64,000 nucleotides of DNA, from positions 46,963-110,962 of the forward strand of contig JAVMKI010000052.1 of NCBI GenBank assembly GCA_031732755.1, written 5' to 3'. The notes beneath the pieces were generated by a model. The model had not been told where the DNA came from. It did no database searches and saw only the letters and a program-made list of their open reading frames with translations. Position 1 is the first letter of the stretch; every line of letters starts with the position of its first letter. Below are positions 42,152 to 52,087 of the stretch, in pieces. The DNA comes from Contendibacter sp031732755 (lineage in GTDB: Bacteria; Pseudomonadota; Gammaproteobacteria; Competibacterales; Competibacteraceae). Position numbers and translations under genes: made by a program.

Positions 42152-43471
42152 CTACAGATCGTAGCCCCGCTCATCGTGCAAGGCGATGTCTAAACCGCCG
42201 ATTTCCTCTTCCCGACTGACCCGCAGACCAACGAGCGCATTCACCAATTTGAGCACGAGGAAGGTCACGGCCGCCGTATAGACCACGGTCACGATCACTC
42301 CCACGAACTGCACGCCGAGCTGCTGGCCCATGTTGGTAATCCCCGCCGCGAAGCCCTGGCCCTTGAACAGGCCGAGTTCGGTGGAGGCGAATATGCCCGC
42401 CGCCAGGGTTCCCAGCATTCCGCCCACGCCATGCACCGGAAACACATCCAGGGAGTCGTCCACCTTCAGTACCCGCTTGAGGAACTGGGTGGCGTTGAAA
42501 CATGTCAATCCGGCGACCGCGCCGATGACCACCGCGCCAGCCGGCCCCACATAACCCGAGGCCGGGGTGATGGTGCCCAGCCCGGCCACCATGCCGGTCA
42601 CGATGCCGAGCACGCTCGGCTTGCCGAACCGCCGCCATTCCATCGCCATCCACGCCAGCGACCCGGCGGCGGCGGACAGATGCGTCGCCATCATGGCCAT
42701 GCCAGCGTTGCCGTTCGCCGCCAAGGCACTACCGGCGTTGAAGCCGAACCAGCCCACCCACAACATACCAGCTCCGGTCACCACCATGGTCATGTTGTGT
42801 GGCGGCATGGCGGTGGTCGGAAAACCATGCCGTTGCCCCAGCGTCAGCGCCGCGACCAGTGCCGCCACCCCGGCGGTGATATGCACCACGATGCCGCCGG
42901 CAAAATCCAGTACGCCCATCTGGCCCAGCCAGCCTCCGCCCCACACCCAATGGGCGACCGGGACGTACACCAGCGTCAACCACAGCGCGCTGAACAGCAA
43001 CATGGCGGAAAACTTCATCCGCTCGGCGAAAGCGCCGATCACCAGCGCGGGAGTGATGATGGCGAAGGTCAGTTGGAACATGGAGAACACCGTTTCCGGG
43101 ATATCTCCGGTCAGGGAGTCCTCTTCCACTCCAGCCATGAACAGCTTGCCGAAACCGCCGATCCAGGCGCCGCCGGTTCCGAACGCGAGACTGTAGGCGT
43201 AAACGAACCACAGTAGCGACACCAGGCAGGTGATGGCGAAACACTGCATGAGGACGGAAAGCACGTTCTTGGTCCGCACCAACCCTCCGTAGAACAGCGA
43301 CAGGCCTGGCAACGTCATGAACAGCACCAGCCCTGTCGCGGTGAGAATCCAGGCCGTGTTGCCAGGACTGAGCGACGTGGCGCCTTGCGCCCACCCCACT
43401 GCGGGTGCCAGCATCGCTACCAAACCGGGGAAGAGAAATTTCAAGATCCGTTTATGGTTATGATTCATCAT
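42152..43471 (-). CDS. amtB: Ammonium transporter AmtB
   Basis: 439 residues from ATG 43471; a longer frame to 43576 adds an implausible Arg/Asn-rich leader. A signal-like N-terminus (KFLFPGLVAMLAPAVGWAQG) is followed by the 11-helix Amt core: WILTATGLVLFMTLPGLSLFYGGLVR, FGTGGAWIGG, AHWVWGGGWLGQMGVLDFAGGIVVHI and FGFNAGSALAANGNA. The C-terminal HDERGYDL tail is present. AmtB conducts ammonia/ammonium under nitrogen limitation. The usual partner glnK is not adjacent. Confidence 0.95.
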   Translation of the reverse strand: MMNHNHKRILKFLFPGLVAMLAPAVGWAQGATSLSPGNTAWILTATGLVLFMTLPGLSLFYGGLVRTKNVLSVLMQCFAITCLVSLLWFVYAYSLAFGTGGAWIGGFGKLFMAGVEEDSLTGDIPETVFSMFQLTFAIITPALVIGAFAERMKFSAMLLFSALWLTLVYVPVAHWVWGGGWLGQMGVLDFAGGIVVHITAGVAALVAALTLGQRHGFPTTAMPPHNMTMVVTGAGMLWVGWFGFNAGSALAANGNAGMAMMATHLSAAAGSLAWMAMEWRRFGKPSVLGIVTGMVAGLGTITPASGYVGPAGAVVIGAVAGLTCFNATQFLKRVLKVDDSLDVFPVHGVGGMLGTLAAGIFASTELGLFKGQGFAAGITNMGQQLGVQFVGVIVTVVYTAAVTFLVLKLVNALVGLRVSREEEIGGLDIALHDERGYDL

Positions 43472-43787
43472 GGTTGTCTCTGCATTCGCGTTATTCGGGT
43501 TATGCGCCCTATTCCGGGTCATCGTCTGCTCAATGGCGGATCGAAAACCGCGGCAAACAAGCAAATCCAGAGCCATTCCATGAAATACAAATTAAATCAA
43601 ATAATTAAATTACAGCATATATTCGAATTCGCTTCATTTTTTGCACTAACAAGGTGCCTATCCACTATAAATGCGCAAAAATGAAGCAGAGTTTCGCCGT
43701 CTCCCTGAAATCTTCATAAAAACGCCCTCCCAGGCACGAAGACCCCGCTTGCCGGGGCCGCGCCATTGGTGACAGGTCCGGTTCCAT
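43472..43787. other. Intergenic region between amtB and ppx
   Basis: 316 bases. The half nearer amtB is AT-rich and should hold its promoter. Near the ppx end is a small hairpin, CCCCG-CTTGC-CGGGG, at about 43743-43757, which may help end the ppx transcript; there is no immediate T-tract on that strand. No gene seen. Confidence 0.4.
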
Positions 43788-45278
43788 TCAGCCAAACTTC
43801 AATCGGAAACCCGCCTTTTTCAGATACTTCGCCTCTGCTTCCAAATCGGCGCGCGTCAGCGGATGTTCGTCCAGCCAGCCAGGAGAAAACCGTAGTTCCA
43901 GATGCTGTTGGCCCGCGGTCAGGACCAGCGGCGGCAACGACAAGCGGCTGCGGCCACGGTGCAACACCACCGCCAGCCGCAGCAACGCGCACAATCGCTG
44001 GGCTGGCTGCATCCATTCCCTGGGTAGGTGATCAAAAGCGTCCGCCGGAAACGACCGGCGATGACGGCGAACCAGCGCCGCCAGCATGATCTGATCGCCG
44101 CGCGAGAAGCCCGACAAATCGGCGTGCTCCAGAATATAAGCGCCGTGCTTGTGATAATCGTTATGAGACAGCAGCAAACCCACCTCGTACAACCGGGCCG
44201 CCCATTCGAGAATTCGGCCGCATTCGTCCATCGCCAATCGCCAGCTCTCCCGAACCTGGCCCAGCAACTCCAGCGCCGTCGCGCTGACCCGCTCGGCCTG
44301 CGCCTGGTCCAGACCATAGCGGCTAGTCACGGCGGCGATACTACGGTCGCGCACATCCTCGTGGCGGATGCGGCCCAGCAAATCGTAGATGACGCCTTCC
44401 CGCAGCGCGCCGTCCGAGACCTCCATCCGCTCCACGTTCAGCGCTTCGCATAGTCCATGCAGCACCACAAAACCGCCGGTGAACACGCGCGCGCGCGCCG
44501 ATTCCAGTTGCCAGCGGGCGGCGATGGCCCCCGTATTGCCCGCTTCCAGCAGCGTGGCCCGCAACCGTCGCAACGCCTCCAGGGTAATGCCCTCGCGGCA
44601 CCAGCCTTCCCGCGTCACCACGTCCTGAATCGCCTTGATCGAACCCGAGGCCCCGGTCACCATCTCCCAACCCTGTTCCAGATATTCTTCACGCACCGGT
44701 TCCATCCGCAGTTGCACGATCAATTCCGCCTCGCGCATCCGGGCTTCGGTGATCCGGCCATCGTCGAAACAGGCCCGGCTCAGGCTGACACACCCCATCC
44801 GCAAGCTGGCCAGACGTAGCGGCTCGAACTTTTCGCCGATGATGAATTCGGTGCTGCCGCCGCCGATATCCACCACCAGCCGCTGCCCCGGGATATCGGC
44901 GACGCTGTGCGCGACGCCCAGATAGATCAGCCGCGCCTCCTCCTGACCGCTGATGATCTCGACATGGTGCCCCAGCACCTCCTCGGCCCGGGTCAGGAAT
45001 TCGGCGCTATTGCGCGCCTGGCGCAGGGTGTTGGTACCCACGATGCGCAACTGCTCCGGCGGAATATGTCGCAGCCGTTGACCGAACCGCGCCAGGCACT
45101 CCAACGCCCGTCGTTGCGCGTCCTCGACCAGCCGGTTGCGGGTATCCAGCCCTGCGGCCAGTTGCACCATCTCCCGGATCCGATCCAAGACCTGCACATG
45201 GTCGTTGGCGATCCGGGCCACGATCATGTGAAAACTGTTGGAACCCAGGTCAATCGCGGCGACAACATCAGAAGACAT
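43788..45278 (-). CDS. ppx: Exopolyphosphatase (Ppx/GppA family)
   Basis: 496 residues from ATG 45278, with AGGGAG six bases upstream. The actin-like ATPase-fold motifs are visible: VVAAIDLGSNSFHMIVARI and LVVDIGGGSTEFIIG. The C-terminal HD-type helical domain (SHNDYHKHGAYILEHADLSGF) is also present, so this is the full-length Ppx form. It hydrolyses terminal phosphate from polyphosphate and may also act on pppGpp. It heads toward amtB and follows sixA, phoR and phoB on the same strand. Confidence 0.92.
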   Translation of the reverse strand: MSSDVVAAIDLGSNSFHMIVARIANDHVQVLDRIREMVQLAAGLDTRNRLVEDAQRRALECLARFGQRLRHIPPEQLRIVGTNTLRQARNSAEFLTRAEEVLGHHVEIISGQEEARLIYLGVAHSVADIPGQRLVVDIGGGSTEFIIGEKFEPLRLASLRMGCVSLSRACFDDGRITEARMREAELIVQLRMEPVREEYLEQGWEMVTGASGSIKAIQDVVTREGWCREGITLEALRRLRATLLEAGNTGAIAARWQLESARARVFTGGFVVLHGLCEALNVERMEVSDGALREGVIYDLLGRIRHEDVRDRSIAAVTSRYGLDQAQAERVSATALELLGQVRESWRLAMDECGRILEWAARLYEVGLLLSHNDYHKHGAYILEHADLSGFSRGDQIMLAALVRRHRRSFPADAFDHLPREWMQPAQRLCALLRLAVVLHRGRSRLSLPPLVLTAGQQHLELRFSPGWLDEHPLTRADLEAEAKYLKKAGFRLKFG

Positions 45279-45293
45279 GACCACTCCCTTCGT

Positions 45294-45803
45294 TCAATCT
45301 TGCTTCAGGCTGCGCAACTGCCCAGCGGTGAGCACCCAATGCAACACGCCCACGCCAACTTCCGCACTCTCGGGGAATTCGATCATCGCCACTCCACCCT
45401 TGCGAAAGGCGATCAACGGCCTCGGCTCGCCAGTCACCAGCAACCCCGCCAGCAGGCCCAATTGTGGTTCGTGGCCCACCACGACCACCAGATAGTCGGA
45501 CGGGTACTGCGCCAGCCAGTCCGCCACCGCGTCGGGCGGATAGCGGTAGTCCAGACTGACGCATTCCACCAGCGGTGGATCGCCGCAGGCACGAGCGATG
45601 AGTTCGGCGGTCTCTCGCGCGCGCAGCAGCGGGCTGTGCGCCAGCACGTCAATCCGCCCCAGCAACGAGCGCAACCGGTTGGCGCCCTTGCGCATCTTCT
45701 TGCGTCCGGTCTCGGTCAATGGCCGCTGCGCATCGGTACCGCCCGCGGCGATGAAAGCCTCTGCCTCCTCGGCGATGGCATGGCGAACCAACAATAATTT
45801 CAT
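45294..45803 (-). CDS. sixA: Phosphohistidine phosphatase SixA
   Basis: 169 residues from ATG 45803, which has GAGGA nine bases upstream; upstream in-frame sequence overlaps phoR and is not conserved. The catalytic histidine is H8 in LLLVRHAIAEE, with the typical GTDAQRPLTETGRKKM and SPLLRARETAELIA segments and VVVGHEPQLG. SixA removes phosphate from histidine phosphotransfer proteins such as ArcB or NPr. It sits 15 bases before ppx, and the two are probably co-transcribed. Confidence 0.9.
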   Translation of the reverse strand: MKLLLVRHAIAEEAEAFIAAGGTDAQRPLTETGRKKMRKGANRLRSLLGRIDVLAHSPLLRARETAELIARACGDPPLVECVSLDYRYPPDAVADWLAQYPSDYLVVVVGHEPQLGLLAGLLVTGEPRPLIAFRKGGVAMIEFPESAEVGVGVLHWVLTAGQLRSLKQD

Positions 45804-45838
45804 GGGAAAATTCCTCAACGGCGATGGTCGCCAGTTTA

Positions 45839-47149
45839 TCACCGGGCTGTGACCGCCGTGGGTCTGACGCATGCCTCGGCGGGAAAATCGCAGGTAAATA
45901 CGCTGCCGACTCCCAGTTCGCTGGCGATCCGCAACTGGCCGCCATGATGATTCAGCACGTGCTTGACGATGGACAACCCCAAGCCGGTGCCGCCGCTACC
46001 GCGCGAGCGGTCGCGATTGACCCGGTAGAAGCGCTCGGTCAATCGGGGGATATGCTGGGGGGCGATACCCTCGCCGTTATCCTCGACCGTCAGATGCGCG
46101 CCGCTGGCGTCGACGAACCAGCGCAGCGCAATTCGCCCACCCGCTGGGGTATAGCGCACCGCGTTGAACGCCAGATTGGCGAAGGCGCTGCGCAAATCCT
46201 TCTCGCAGCCGAGAATCCACAAACCGGGATCGGCGCTGACCTCGATCTGGTGATTCTGTTCACCACTGAGCGCGACAGCATCATCGGCGACATCCGCCAG
46301 CAGCGCCGGCACATTGACCGGCTTGCGCGGCGGCAATTCCTTGCGCGCTTCCAACCGGGCCAGCAACAGCAAATCCTCGATGATGTGCAACATTCGGCGC
46401 GACTGCTCCTGCATCCGGTGCAGCGGTTGCCGCCAGGTTTCCAAGGCCGGATTTTCGCTGTCGAGCAAGGTTTCCAGATAGCCGCTGATCACCGTCAAGG
46501 GAGTGCGCAATTCGTGCGAGACGTTGGCGACGAAATCGCGCCGCATCTGTTCCAATCGCCGGATTTGGGAAACGTCGGTCGCCAGCAGCAACCGCTGTTT
46601 CTTGCCATAGGGCACGATCCGGGCGCCGAGCAGCAATGCGTCGTTCACCGGCGAGGGAAATTCCACGCCGTCGCTCGGACGCCGCTGATTCAGAAACGTC
46701 ACGAACCCCGGAGACCGAACCAGATGGGTAATCGGTCGGCCCATATCCCGCGTCGGCGACAGGCCGAGCAACTGCTGGGCCGCCCCATTGCACCACGCCA
46801 CCCGGTCGTCCTCGCCGAGCACCACGGCGGCGTCCGGCCATGCGGCGGTGGCCTGCTGAAACTGCTCCAGCAACTTGCCGAACTTGCGCTTGCGCTTGCG
46901 ATTCTGTCGGCGTAGGCGAGAAAAGTGCTCGGCGATGCCCTCCCAAACCCGCCCAAACCGTGGCGGGCCGACATCCCAATCGTCGCGCAACCAGCGATCC
47001 AGTTGGTACAACTGCCACAATTGCCAGGCCAGACTGCCCAGGGCGGTCAGCAGCAACGCCAAAGTCAGGTGACCCGTCAGGCCGCCCAACACGGCGGCCA
47101 CTAAAAAGAGCAGCGCCAGTCGCCACCATAGCGCCGGCCAGGAGGTCAT
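45839..47149 (-). CDS. phoR: Phosphate-regulon sensor histidine kinase PhoR
   Basis: 436 residues. Membrane helices near the N-terminus (WWRLALLFLVAAVLGGLTGHL), then a PAS domain (VVLGEDDRVAWCNGAAQQLLG). The H-box is NVSHELRTPLTVISGYLETLL; the N-box is NLAFNAVRYTPAGGRI; the G-boxes are VEDNGEGI and GGTGLGLSIVKHVL. It phosphorylates PhoB when phosphate is scarce. Five bases separate it from phoB upstream. Confidence 0.93.
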   Translation of the reverse strand: MTSWPALWWRLALLFLVAAVLGGLTGHLTLALLLTALGSLAWQLWQLYQLDRWLRDDWDVGPPRFGRVWEGIAEHFSRLRRQNRKRKRKFGKLLEQFQQATAAWPDAAVVLGEDDRVAWCNGAAQQLLGLSPTRDMGRPITHLVRSPGFVTFLNQRRPSDGVEFPSPVNDALLLGARIVPYGKKQRLLLATDVSQIRRLEQMRRDFVANVSHELRTPLTVISGYLETLLDSENPALETWRQPLHRMQEQSRRMLHIIEDLLLLARLEARKELPPRKPVNVPALLADVADDAVALSGEQNHQIEVSADPGLWILGCEKDLRSAFANLAFNAVRYTPAGGRIALRWFVDASGAHLTVEDNGEGIAPQHIPRLTERFYRVNRDRSRGSGGTGLGLSIVKHVLNHHGGQLRIASELGVGSVFTCDFPAEACVRPTAVTAR

Positions 47150-47154
47150 GATGC

Positions 47155-47847
47155 CTAGACCCGGGTTGAAAACCGGTAGCCGGCGCCGCGCACCGTCTGA
47201 ATCAGCGCGTCATGCCCGTGTGGCTCCAGCGCTTTGCGCAGCCGACGGATATGCACGTCCACGGTGCGCTCCTCGACGTAAACGGTACCGCCCCAGACCC
47301 GGTCCAGCAACTGGCCACGGCTGTAAACGCGCTCGGGGTGCGACATGAAAAACTCCAATAGCCGATACTCGGTCGGCCCCATCTCCAACAGCGTTTCATC
47401 GGAACTGACTCGGTGGCTGGCCAAATCGAGGGACAACCCGTTGGCGCGCAACACCTCGCCTTCCGCCGCTGGCCCGCCGCGCCGCAACACGGCCCGGATG
47501 CGCGCCACCAGTTCGCGCGGCGAAAACGGTTTGGTGATGTAGTCGTCGGCGCCGCTTTCCAACCCCTGCACCTTGTCCTCCTCCTCGGCCCGCGCCGTCA
47601 GCATGATGATCGGCAGCTCGCGCGTCAGTTCTTCCTTCTTCAGTCGGCGGGCGAAATCAATGCCGCTGATGCCGGGCAGCATCCAATCGAGCAATAGCAG
47701 ATCGGGCAGGCGCTCGGCGATGACGGCTTGGGCCTGCCGACTGTCGGCGGCCTCCTGCGCCTCGTAACCGGCGCTGGCCAGGGCGAACATCACCATCTCC
47801 CGAATCGGCTGTTCATCTTCCACGATTAAAATACGCTTGGCGCTCAT
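47155..47847 (-). CDS. phoB: Phosphate-regulon response regulator PhoB
   Basis: 230 residues. Receiver domain with acidic triad in ILIVEDEQPIREMV and the phospho-acceptor aspartate in LLLDWMLPGISG. The DNA-binding winged helix is FFMSHPERVYSRGQLLDRVWGGTVYVEERTVDVHIRRLRKAL. It activates phosphate-scavenging genes. The operon order phoB-phoR, then sixA-ppx, links phosphate sensing with polyphosphate turnover in one place. Confidence 0.95.
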   Translation of the reverse strand: MSAKRILIVEDEQPIREMVMFALASAGYEAQEAADSRQAQAVIAERLPDLLLLDWMLPGISGIDFARRLKKEELTRELPIIMLTARAEEEDKVQGLESGADDYITKPFSPRELVARIRAVLRRGGPAAEGEVLRANGLSLDLASHRVSSDETLLEMGPTEYRLLEFFMSHPERVYSRGQLLDRVWGGTVYVEERTVDVHIRRLRKALEPHGHDALIQTVRGAGYRFSTRV

Positions 47848-48073
47848 AAGTCCTCTTGAATTTGCTCGAACCGCTCCAATGTGAATTGATGGTTATGGCT
47901 ACGGATGCCCTATTTAAGACAAATCGATGACAGTGATATGACGAGGGAGGCGGTCGAACGGCCAGGAGTGGAGCTCCTTTCGGATGGAATCCACACGCCA
48001 GCGTTTCTCCGACAGTCGTCTGTGACCTGGCATTGTGCGTTAAACTTCGGCAAGAAAATCAGGAGACTCGTTG

Positions 48074-49024
48074 ATGAGCAGCAAACATGCCCGCCTGTTG
48101 ATTCTTGGCTCCGGCCCGGCCGGTTACACCGCCGCCGTCTACGCCGCCCGCGCCAATCTCCAACCGGTGCTGATCACCGGTTTGCAGATGGGCGGACAAC
48201 TGACCACCACCACCGAGGTGGATAACTGGCCGGGCGATATTGAGGGCTTGATGGGACCGGATTTGATGGAGCGGATGCGCAAGCACGCCGAGCGTTTCCA
48301 CGCCGAAATCATCTTTGATCAAATCCACACCGCCCAACTTCGGGAACGGCCGTTCCGGTTGATCGGCGATGCGGGTGAATACACCTGCGACGCGCTGATC
48401 ATCGCTACTGGGGCCAGCGCCCAGTATCTCGGCCTGCCGTCGGAACAGGCGTTCATGGGCAAGGGCGTGTCCGGTTGCGCCACCTGCGACGGCTTCTTTT
48501 ACCGCAACCAGAAGGTCGCTGTCATCGGCGGCGGCAATACGGCGGTCGAGGAAGCGTTGTATCTGGCCAACATCGCCGGCGAAGTGACCCTGGTGCACCG
48601 CCGTCAGCAGTTCCGCGCCGAGAAAATCCTGATGGACAAGCTGACGGAGAGAGTGAACAGCGGCAAAATTCGGCTGGAGCTGGACAGCGTGTTGGATGAA
48701 GTGCTGGGCGACGACAGCGGCGTCACGGGCATCCGCGTCCGCAACGTCAAAACCAGCGAGACTCGGGAAATCCCGCTGCAAGGGGTATTCATCGCTATCG
48801 GCCACAAGCCCAACACCGACCTCTTCGTCGGCCAACTGGAGATGCGCCATGGCTACATCCAGGTGAAGGGCGGTAGCGAGGGTGGCGCCACCGCGACCAG
48901 TATCCCCGGCGTGTTCGCCGCCGGCGACGTGGCCGACTCCGTTTATCGCCAGGCCATCACTTCCGCCGGCAGTGGGTGCATGGCGGCATTGGACGCTGAC
49001 AAGTACCTGGATCAAACCGGGTAA
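48074..49024 (+). CDS. trxB: Thioredoxin reductase
   Basis: 316 residues from ATG 48074 with AGGAGA upstream (an in-frame TTG precedes it). The FAD motif LLILGSGPAGYTAAVYAAR, the redox pair CATC (C135/C138) in VSGCATCDGFFY, the NADPH motif VIGGGNTAVEEAL and the C-terminal GVFAAGDVADSVYRQAITSAGSGCMAALDA are all standard. It reduces thioredoxin using NADPH. Confidence 0.96.
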   Translation: MSSKHARLLILGSGPAGYTAAVYAARANLQPVLITGLQMGGQLTTTTEVDNWPGDIEGLMGPDLMERMRKHAERFHAEIIFDQIHTAQLRERPFRLIGDAGEYTCDALIIATGASAQYLGLPSEQAFMGKGVSGCATCDGFFYRNQKVAVIGGGNTAVEEALYLANIAGEVTLVHRRQQFRAEKILMDKLTERVNSGKIRLELDSVLDEVLGDDSGVTGIRVRNVKTSETREIPLQGVFIAIGHKPNTDLFVGQLEMRHGYIQVKGGSEGGATATSIPGVFAAGDVADSVYRQAITSAGSGCMAALDADKYLDQTG

Positions 49025-49104
49025 CGCTCACCGAAAAGCGAGCGGCTCACCGAGCGCGAGGATCGTGCCGGGCGCCGCCCGCTCAAAAATCGCCTTACCG
49101 GCGC

Positions 49105-49524
49105 TTAATTCTTTTCCGATTGCTCGCCGGGGTTCGCGCGGCGACGGTCTTTTGCGGCCATGAACTGATCGAATTCCGCCTGATCCCGCGCACGGCGGAG
49201 CCGGTTAAGGAATTCCGCGAACTCCCGCTGGTCCTCTTCGAGCCGACGCAACGCCTCGTTGCGATACTCATCAAAAGCCGTGTTGCCGCTTGAGGTCGAC
49301 CGCCACCGGTTTCCACACCGACCGGCGGCATGGAAAAATCTCCCGAAACCGTGGTGTTGTGGGTTGTTCGAACGATCGGAATGCCAACATTTCATTTTTC
49401 CGCTCCAAATCAGATAGGTCAGAATGGCGAGGCCGAGAGGCCACCAGAACGCTAAGCCAAGCACGATCAAGCCAACCCAGGCCAGCTTGTCGATGGGGTG
49501 ATGGGGTCTTGCCGCAAGAATCAT
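49105..49524 (-). CDS. DUF2852-family membrane protein
   Basis: 139 residues. A membrane helix pair near the N-terminus (IDKLAWVGLIVLGLAFWWPLGLAILTYLIWSG) is followed by a soluble C-terminus with SSGNTAFDEYRNEALRRLEEDQREFAEFLNRLRRARDQAEFDQFM, the DUF2852 signature. Function is unknown in the family. A TetR regulator lies upstream on the same strand. Confidence 0.85.
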   Translation of the reverse strand: MILAARPHHPIDKLAWVGLIVLGLAFWWPLGLAILTYLIWSGKMKCWHSDRSNNPQHHGFGRFFHAAGRCGNRWRSTSSGNTAFDEYRNEALRRLEEDQREFAEFLNRLRRARDQAEFDQFMAAKDRRRANPGEQSEKN

Positions 49525-49600
49525 CGAGCCTCCATGTAAATGTTAATAACATTTACAATCCTAGCCATCCTGTGGTGCTCTGTCAAGAGATGCGTGGCCG

Positions 49601-50266
49601 TCAAGGCGTGGGTGGGATGGCTTCGCCGCCGCCGAGACCCAATCCGCGCAAATAGAGCAGGATGCCGGCTTCCAATAAATCTTCCGGCGTCATGGGCAAC
49701 GATTGCCGCGATCCCTCGCCGCAGCGCAGGAACAGCGACGCGATCCCATGTGATAGGGACCAGATGTGTAGCGCCACCATCCGGGAGGGTGGTCGCTGGA
49801 TTTTGGGTTGTTTGGCCCAGAGAGCTTCCGCCGCTTTCCCGAGCACGGCAAACGCCCGTTCGCCAGATTGGACGAGATCGGGATCGGTCTCCGGCGGAAG
49901 CACGGCTTCGAACATCGCGGAATAATAGGCGGGCTGCTGCCGGGCGAACTCCAGGTAGGCTCGCCCGCAGTTGACGAGCGCGCGGAGCGGCTCCGGCTGG
50001 CCGTCGTTCCAAGCCTGAACGAGATCGGCCTCGAACTGCCGAAATCCTCGGCGAGCCACCTCGGCAAGGAGGGTGTTGCGGTCGCGAAAATGCCGATAGG
50101 GCGCGGCCGGACTGACCCCGACCAGCCTGGCGACTTCGGCGAAAGTGAAGCCGCTGGGGCCGCGTTCGGCGATCAAATCTAGCGCGGCTTCGACCAGCGC
50201 TTCTCGCAAATTGCCGTGATGGTAGCGGTCGCGCCCGGCCCCATGGCCATGTTTGCACCAGATCAT
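49601..50266 (-). CDS. TetR-family transcriptional regulator
   Basis: 221 residues. The N-terminal HTH is RYHHGNLREALVEAALDLIAERGPSGFTFAEVARLVGVSPAAPYRHFRDRNTLLAEVA, clearly TetR. The C-terminal ligand domain belongs to the TetR_C_33-like type. Its targets are unknown; the DUF2852 gene downstream and the symporter on the other side are both candidates. Confidence 0.92.
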   Translation of the reverse strand: MIWCKHGHGAGRDRYHHGNLREALVEAALDLIAERGPSGFTFAEVARLVGVSPAAPYRHFRDRNTLLAEVARRGFRQFEADLVQAWNDGQPEPLRALVNCGRAYLEFARQQPAYYSAMFEAVLPPETDPDLVQSGERAFAVLGKAAEALWAKQPKIQRPPSRMVALHIWSLSHGIASLFLRCGEGSRQSLPMTPEDLLEAGILLYLRGLGLGGGEAIPPTP

Positions 50267-50563
50267 AGGAAGCCTGACGATGGGTGATGTGGATGGATGA
50301 TGGCGGCGACTCTCGCTTCAGCGGATTTCGCCCGTTTCCAGTGGCGGATCTCGCATTTCTCGCCCGGTTCCAGCAAAAGCACGATCGTTCCCTCGATAGG
50401 GTACGCCGCTCGCCGTGGGGAGAACAGATCGGTCATTGCAACTACCCGCTGGCCTGCGGCATGAAACCGAATTTCCCATTGGCTTTTTGCAACCGCAGCA
50501 TTCTCATTTTGATCGAAAAATGATATTACCCCACCGCAACGCCTTGTCCATCAGGGTACCCAC
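50267..50563. other. Intergenic region before the symporter gene
   Basis: 297 bases between divergent TetR and symporter genes. The only open frame is 79 codons at 50284-50523 with no family match. I see no clear promoter or hairpin. Confidence 0.4.
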
Positions 50564-51979
50564 ATGATCTGGCTGATCCTCTACATCGCCCTACTGTTCG
50601 GCATCGGTTTCCATCATTGGCTCCAGCATCGTGGCGCCAGTTTGGACGGGTTCGTGGTCTACGACCGGCGGGCGAGCGGTTTCAGCGTCGGCATGTCGCT
50701 GGTCGCGCTGGCGTTCGGCGCATCCTCGGTGTTCGGCCTGGCTGGTTACGCCTACCAATACAATCTCAACGCCATCTGGTGGACGCTGTCCGGCGCCATT
50801 TTCCTGGTGGTGCTGGCCTACACCTTTCTCGACACCGTGTGGACGGCGAAGGGTTACACCATTAGCGATCTCATCGCTCAGGTGTTCGGCGCCAACATCC
50901 GCCTGCTGGTCAGCGCCGTGCTGTTTCTCGCCTGGCTGATGGTGCTGGCCGGCCAGATCATCGCCGGTGGCAACATCCTGACCCAGCTCCTGGGCAGTGA
51001 ACCGCTCGGTTACGCCCTGTTTACCCTCACCTTCGCCGTCTATACCCTGCTGGTCGGGCAAGCCGGCACGGTCAAGACCGGCTTCCTGCAAGTGGCGGTG
51101 ATGGTGGCGGGGCTGGCGCTGCTGCTGGCGCTGAGCCTCGCCACACCTGCCGTAATCGAACCACGCCCGCCGTTAAATCTCCATTTTGGCTTTGACGAGA
51201 CGTTCACTTTCAGCCTGTTCCTTGGCATTTTTGTCCCGGTTGGCCTGTCCTACCTGTTCGGGCCGGACATGTATTCCCGGATTTTCGTCGCCCGCGACAT
51301 CGCCAGCGCCCGCCGGGGTTTGCTGCTGGCCAGCGTCCTGATCGTGGCGATTTCGCTGCTGATCGTGTTCATCGGCATTCTGGCCAAAGGTCTCGTCACC
51401 GCCGCCCGACCCGATCTGACCCTCCAAGTCCTGGTCACGCAACTCTTCAGCGGTCCATTGGCCGATTTCGTGCTGGTGGCGCTGTTGTCCATTCCGCTGT
51501 CGGGCGCCGACATCATCCTGATCACCACCGGGACGTTGCTGGGGCGGGACGTGATCGCGCACGGGCTGCGGGCGCTGGGGCGCGCGCCCGACGACGCGGC
51601 GCAAATATGGATCATCCGCGGTTGCATGCTGCTGGCGGCGGTGCTTGCCACGTTCTTCGCGCTGCGGCTGAAGGCCATCATCCCGTCGCTGCTGATCGCC
51701 TACAAAGTCTTTTCCATCGGCATCGTGCCACTGCTGTTTTTGTCGCTGTTGAGCATCCGCCGGGGAGTGACGGCGACGGCGGGCGCCAGCGTCAGCAACC
51801 GGTTGGTGGCAATCTATCTGCTGATCGCCTCGCTGGGCGTATTGCTGGTGGAATTGCAATTCATTCCACTGAATCTGCCCAACTACAATCTCTATCTGTT
51901 GCTCGGCAATACCCTGTTGCTGATGCTGTTGCTGCGCCTGGGCGGCCAGCGCTTCGGGCCAGCGCCGACCATGCATTAA
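50564..51979 (+). CDS. Sodium:solute symporter family transporter
   Basis: 471 residues with about 13 membrane helices. Opening helices (MIWLILYIALLFGIGFHHW), then SGFSVGMSLVALAFGASSVFGLAGYAYQYNLNAIWW and PVGLSYLFGPDMYSRIFVARD place it in the SSS superfamily (LeuT fold). Substrate is not assignable. The neighbouring CitE-like lyase, 108 bases downstream, and the carbon cluster at 55-61 kb suggest a carboxylate, as inference only. Confidence 0.88.
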   Translation: MIWLILYIALLFGIGFHHWLQHRGASLDGFVVYDRRASGFSVGMSLVALAFGASSVFGLAGYAYQYNLNAIWWTLSGAIFLVVLAYTFLDTVWTAKGYTISDLIAQVFGANIRLLVSAVLFLAWLMVLAGQIIAGGNILTQLLGSEPLGYALFTLTFAVYTLLVGQAGTVKTGFLQVAVMVAGLALLLALSLATPAVIEPRPPLNLHFGFDETFTFSLFLGIFVPVGLSYLFGPDMYSRIFVARDIASARRGLLLASVLIVAISLLIVFIGILAKGLVTAARPDLTLQVLVTQLFSGPLADFVLVALLSIPLSGADIILITTGTLLGRDVIAHGLRALGRAPDDAAQIWIIRGCMLLAAVLATFFALRLKAIIPSLLIAYKVFSIGIVPLLFLSLLSIRRGVTATAGASVSNRLVAIYLLIASLGVLLVELQFIPLNLPNYNLYLLLGNTLLLMLLLRLGGQRFGPAPTMH

Positions 51980-52087
51980 CCCTCCGATCCGCGCCACTTC
52001 CCGCCGTTGCCGGGTTGCGTTAACCTGATGATTGCTGCTGGCATTCCAACCATCATTACAAACCACACAAACTGAAGGAGAACTCCG

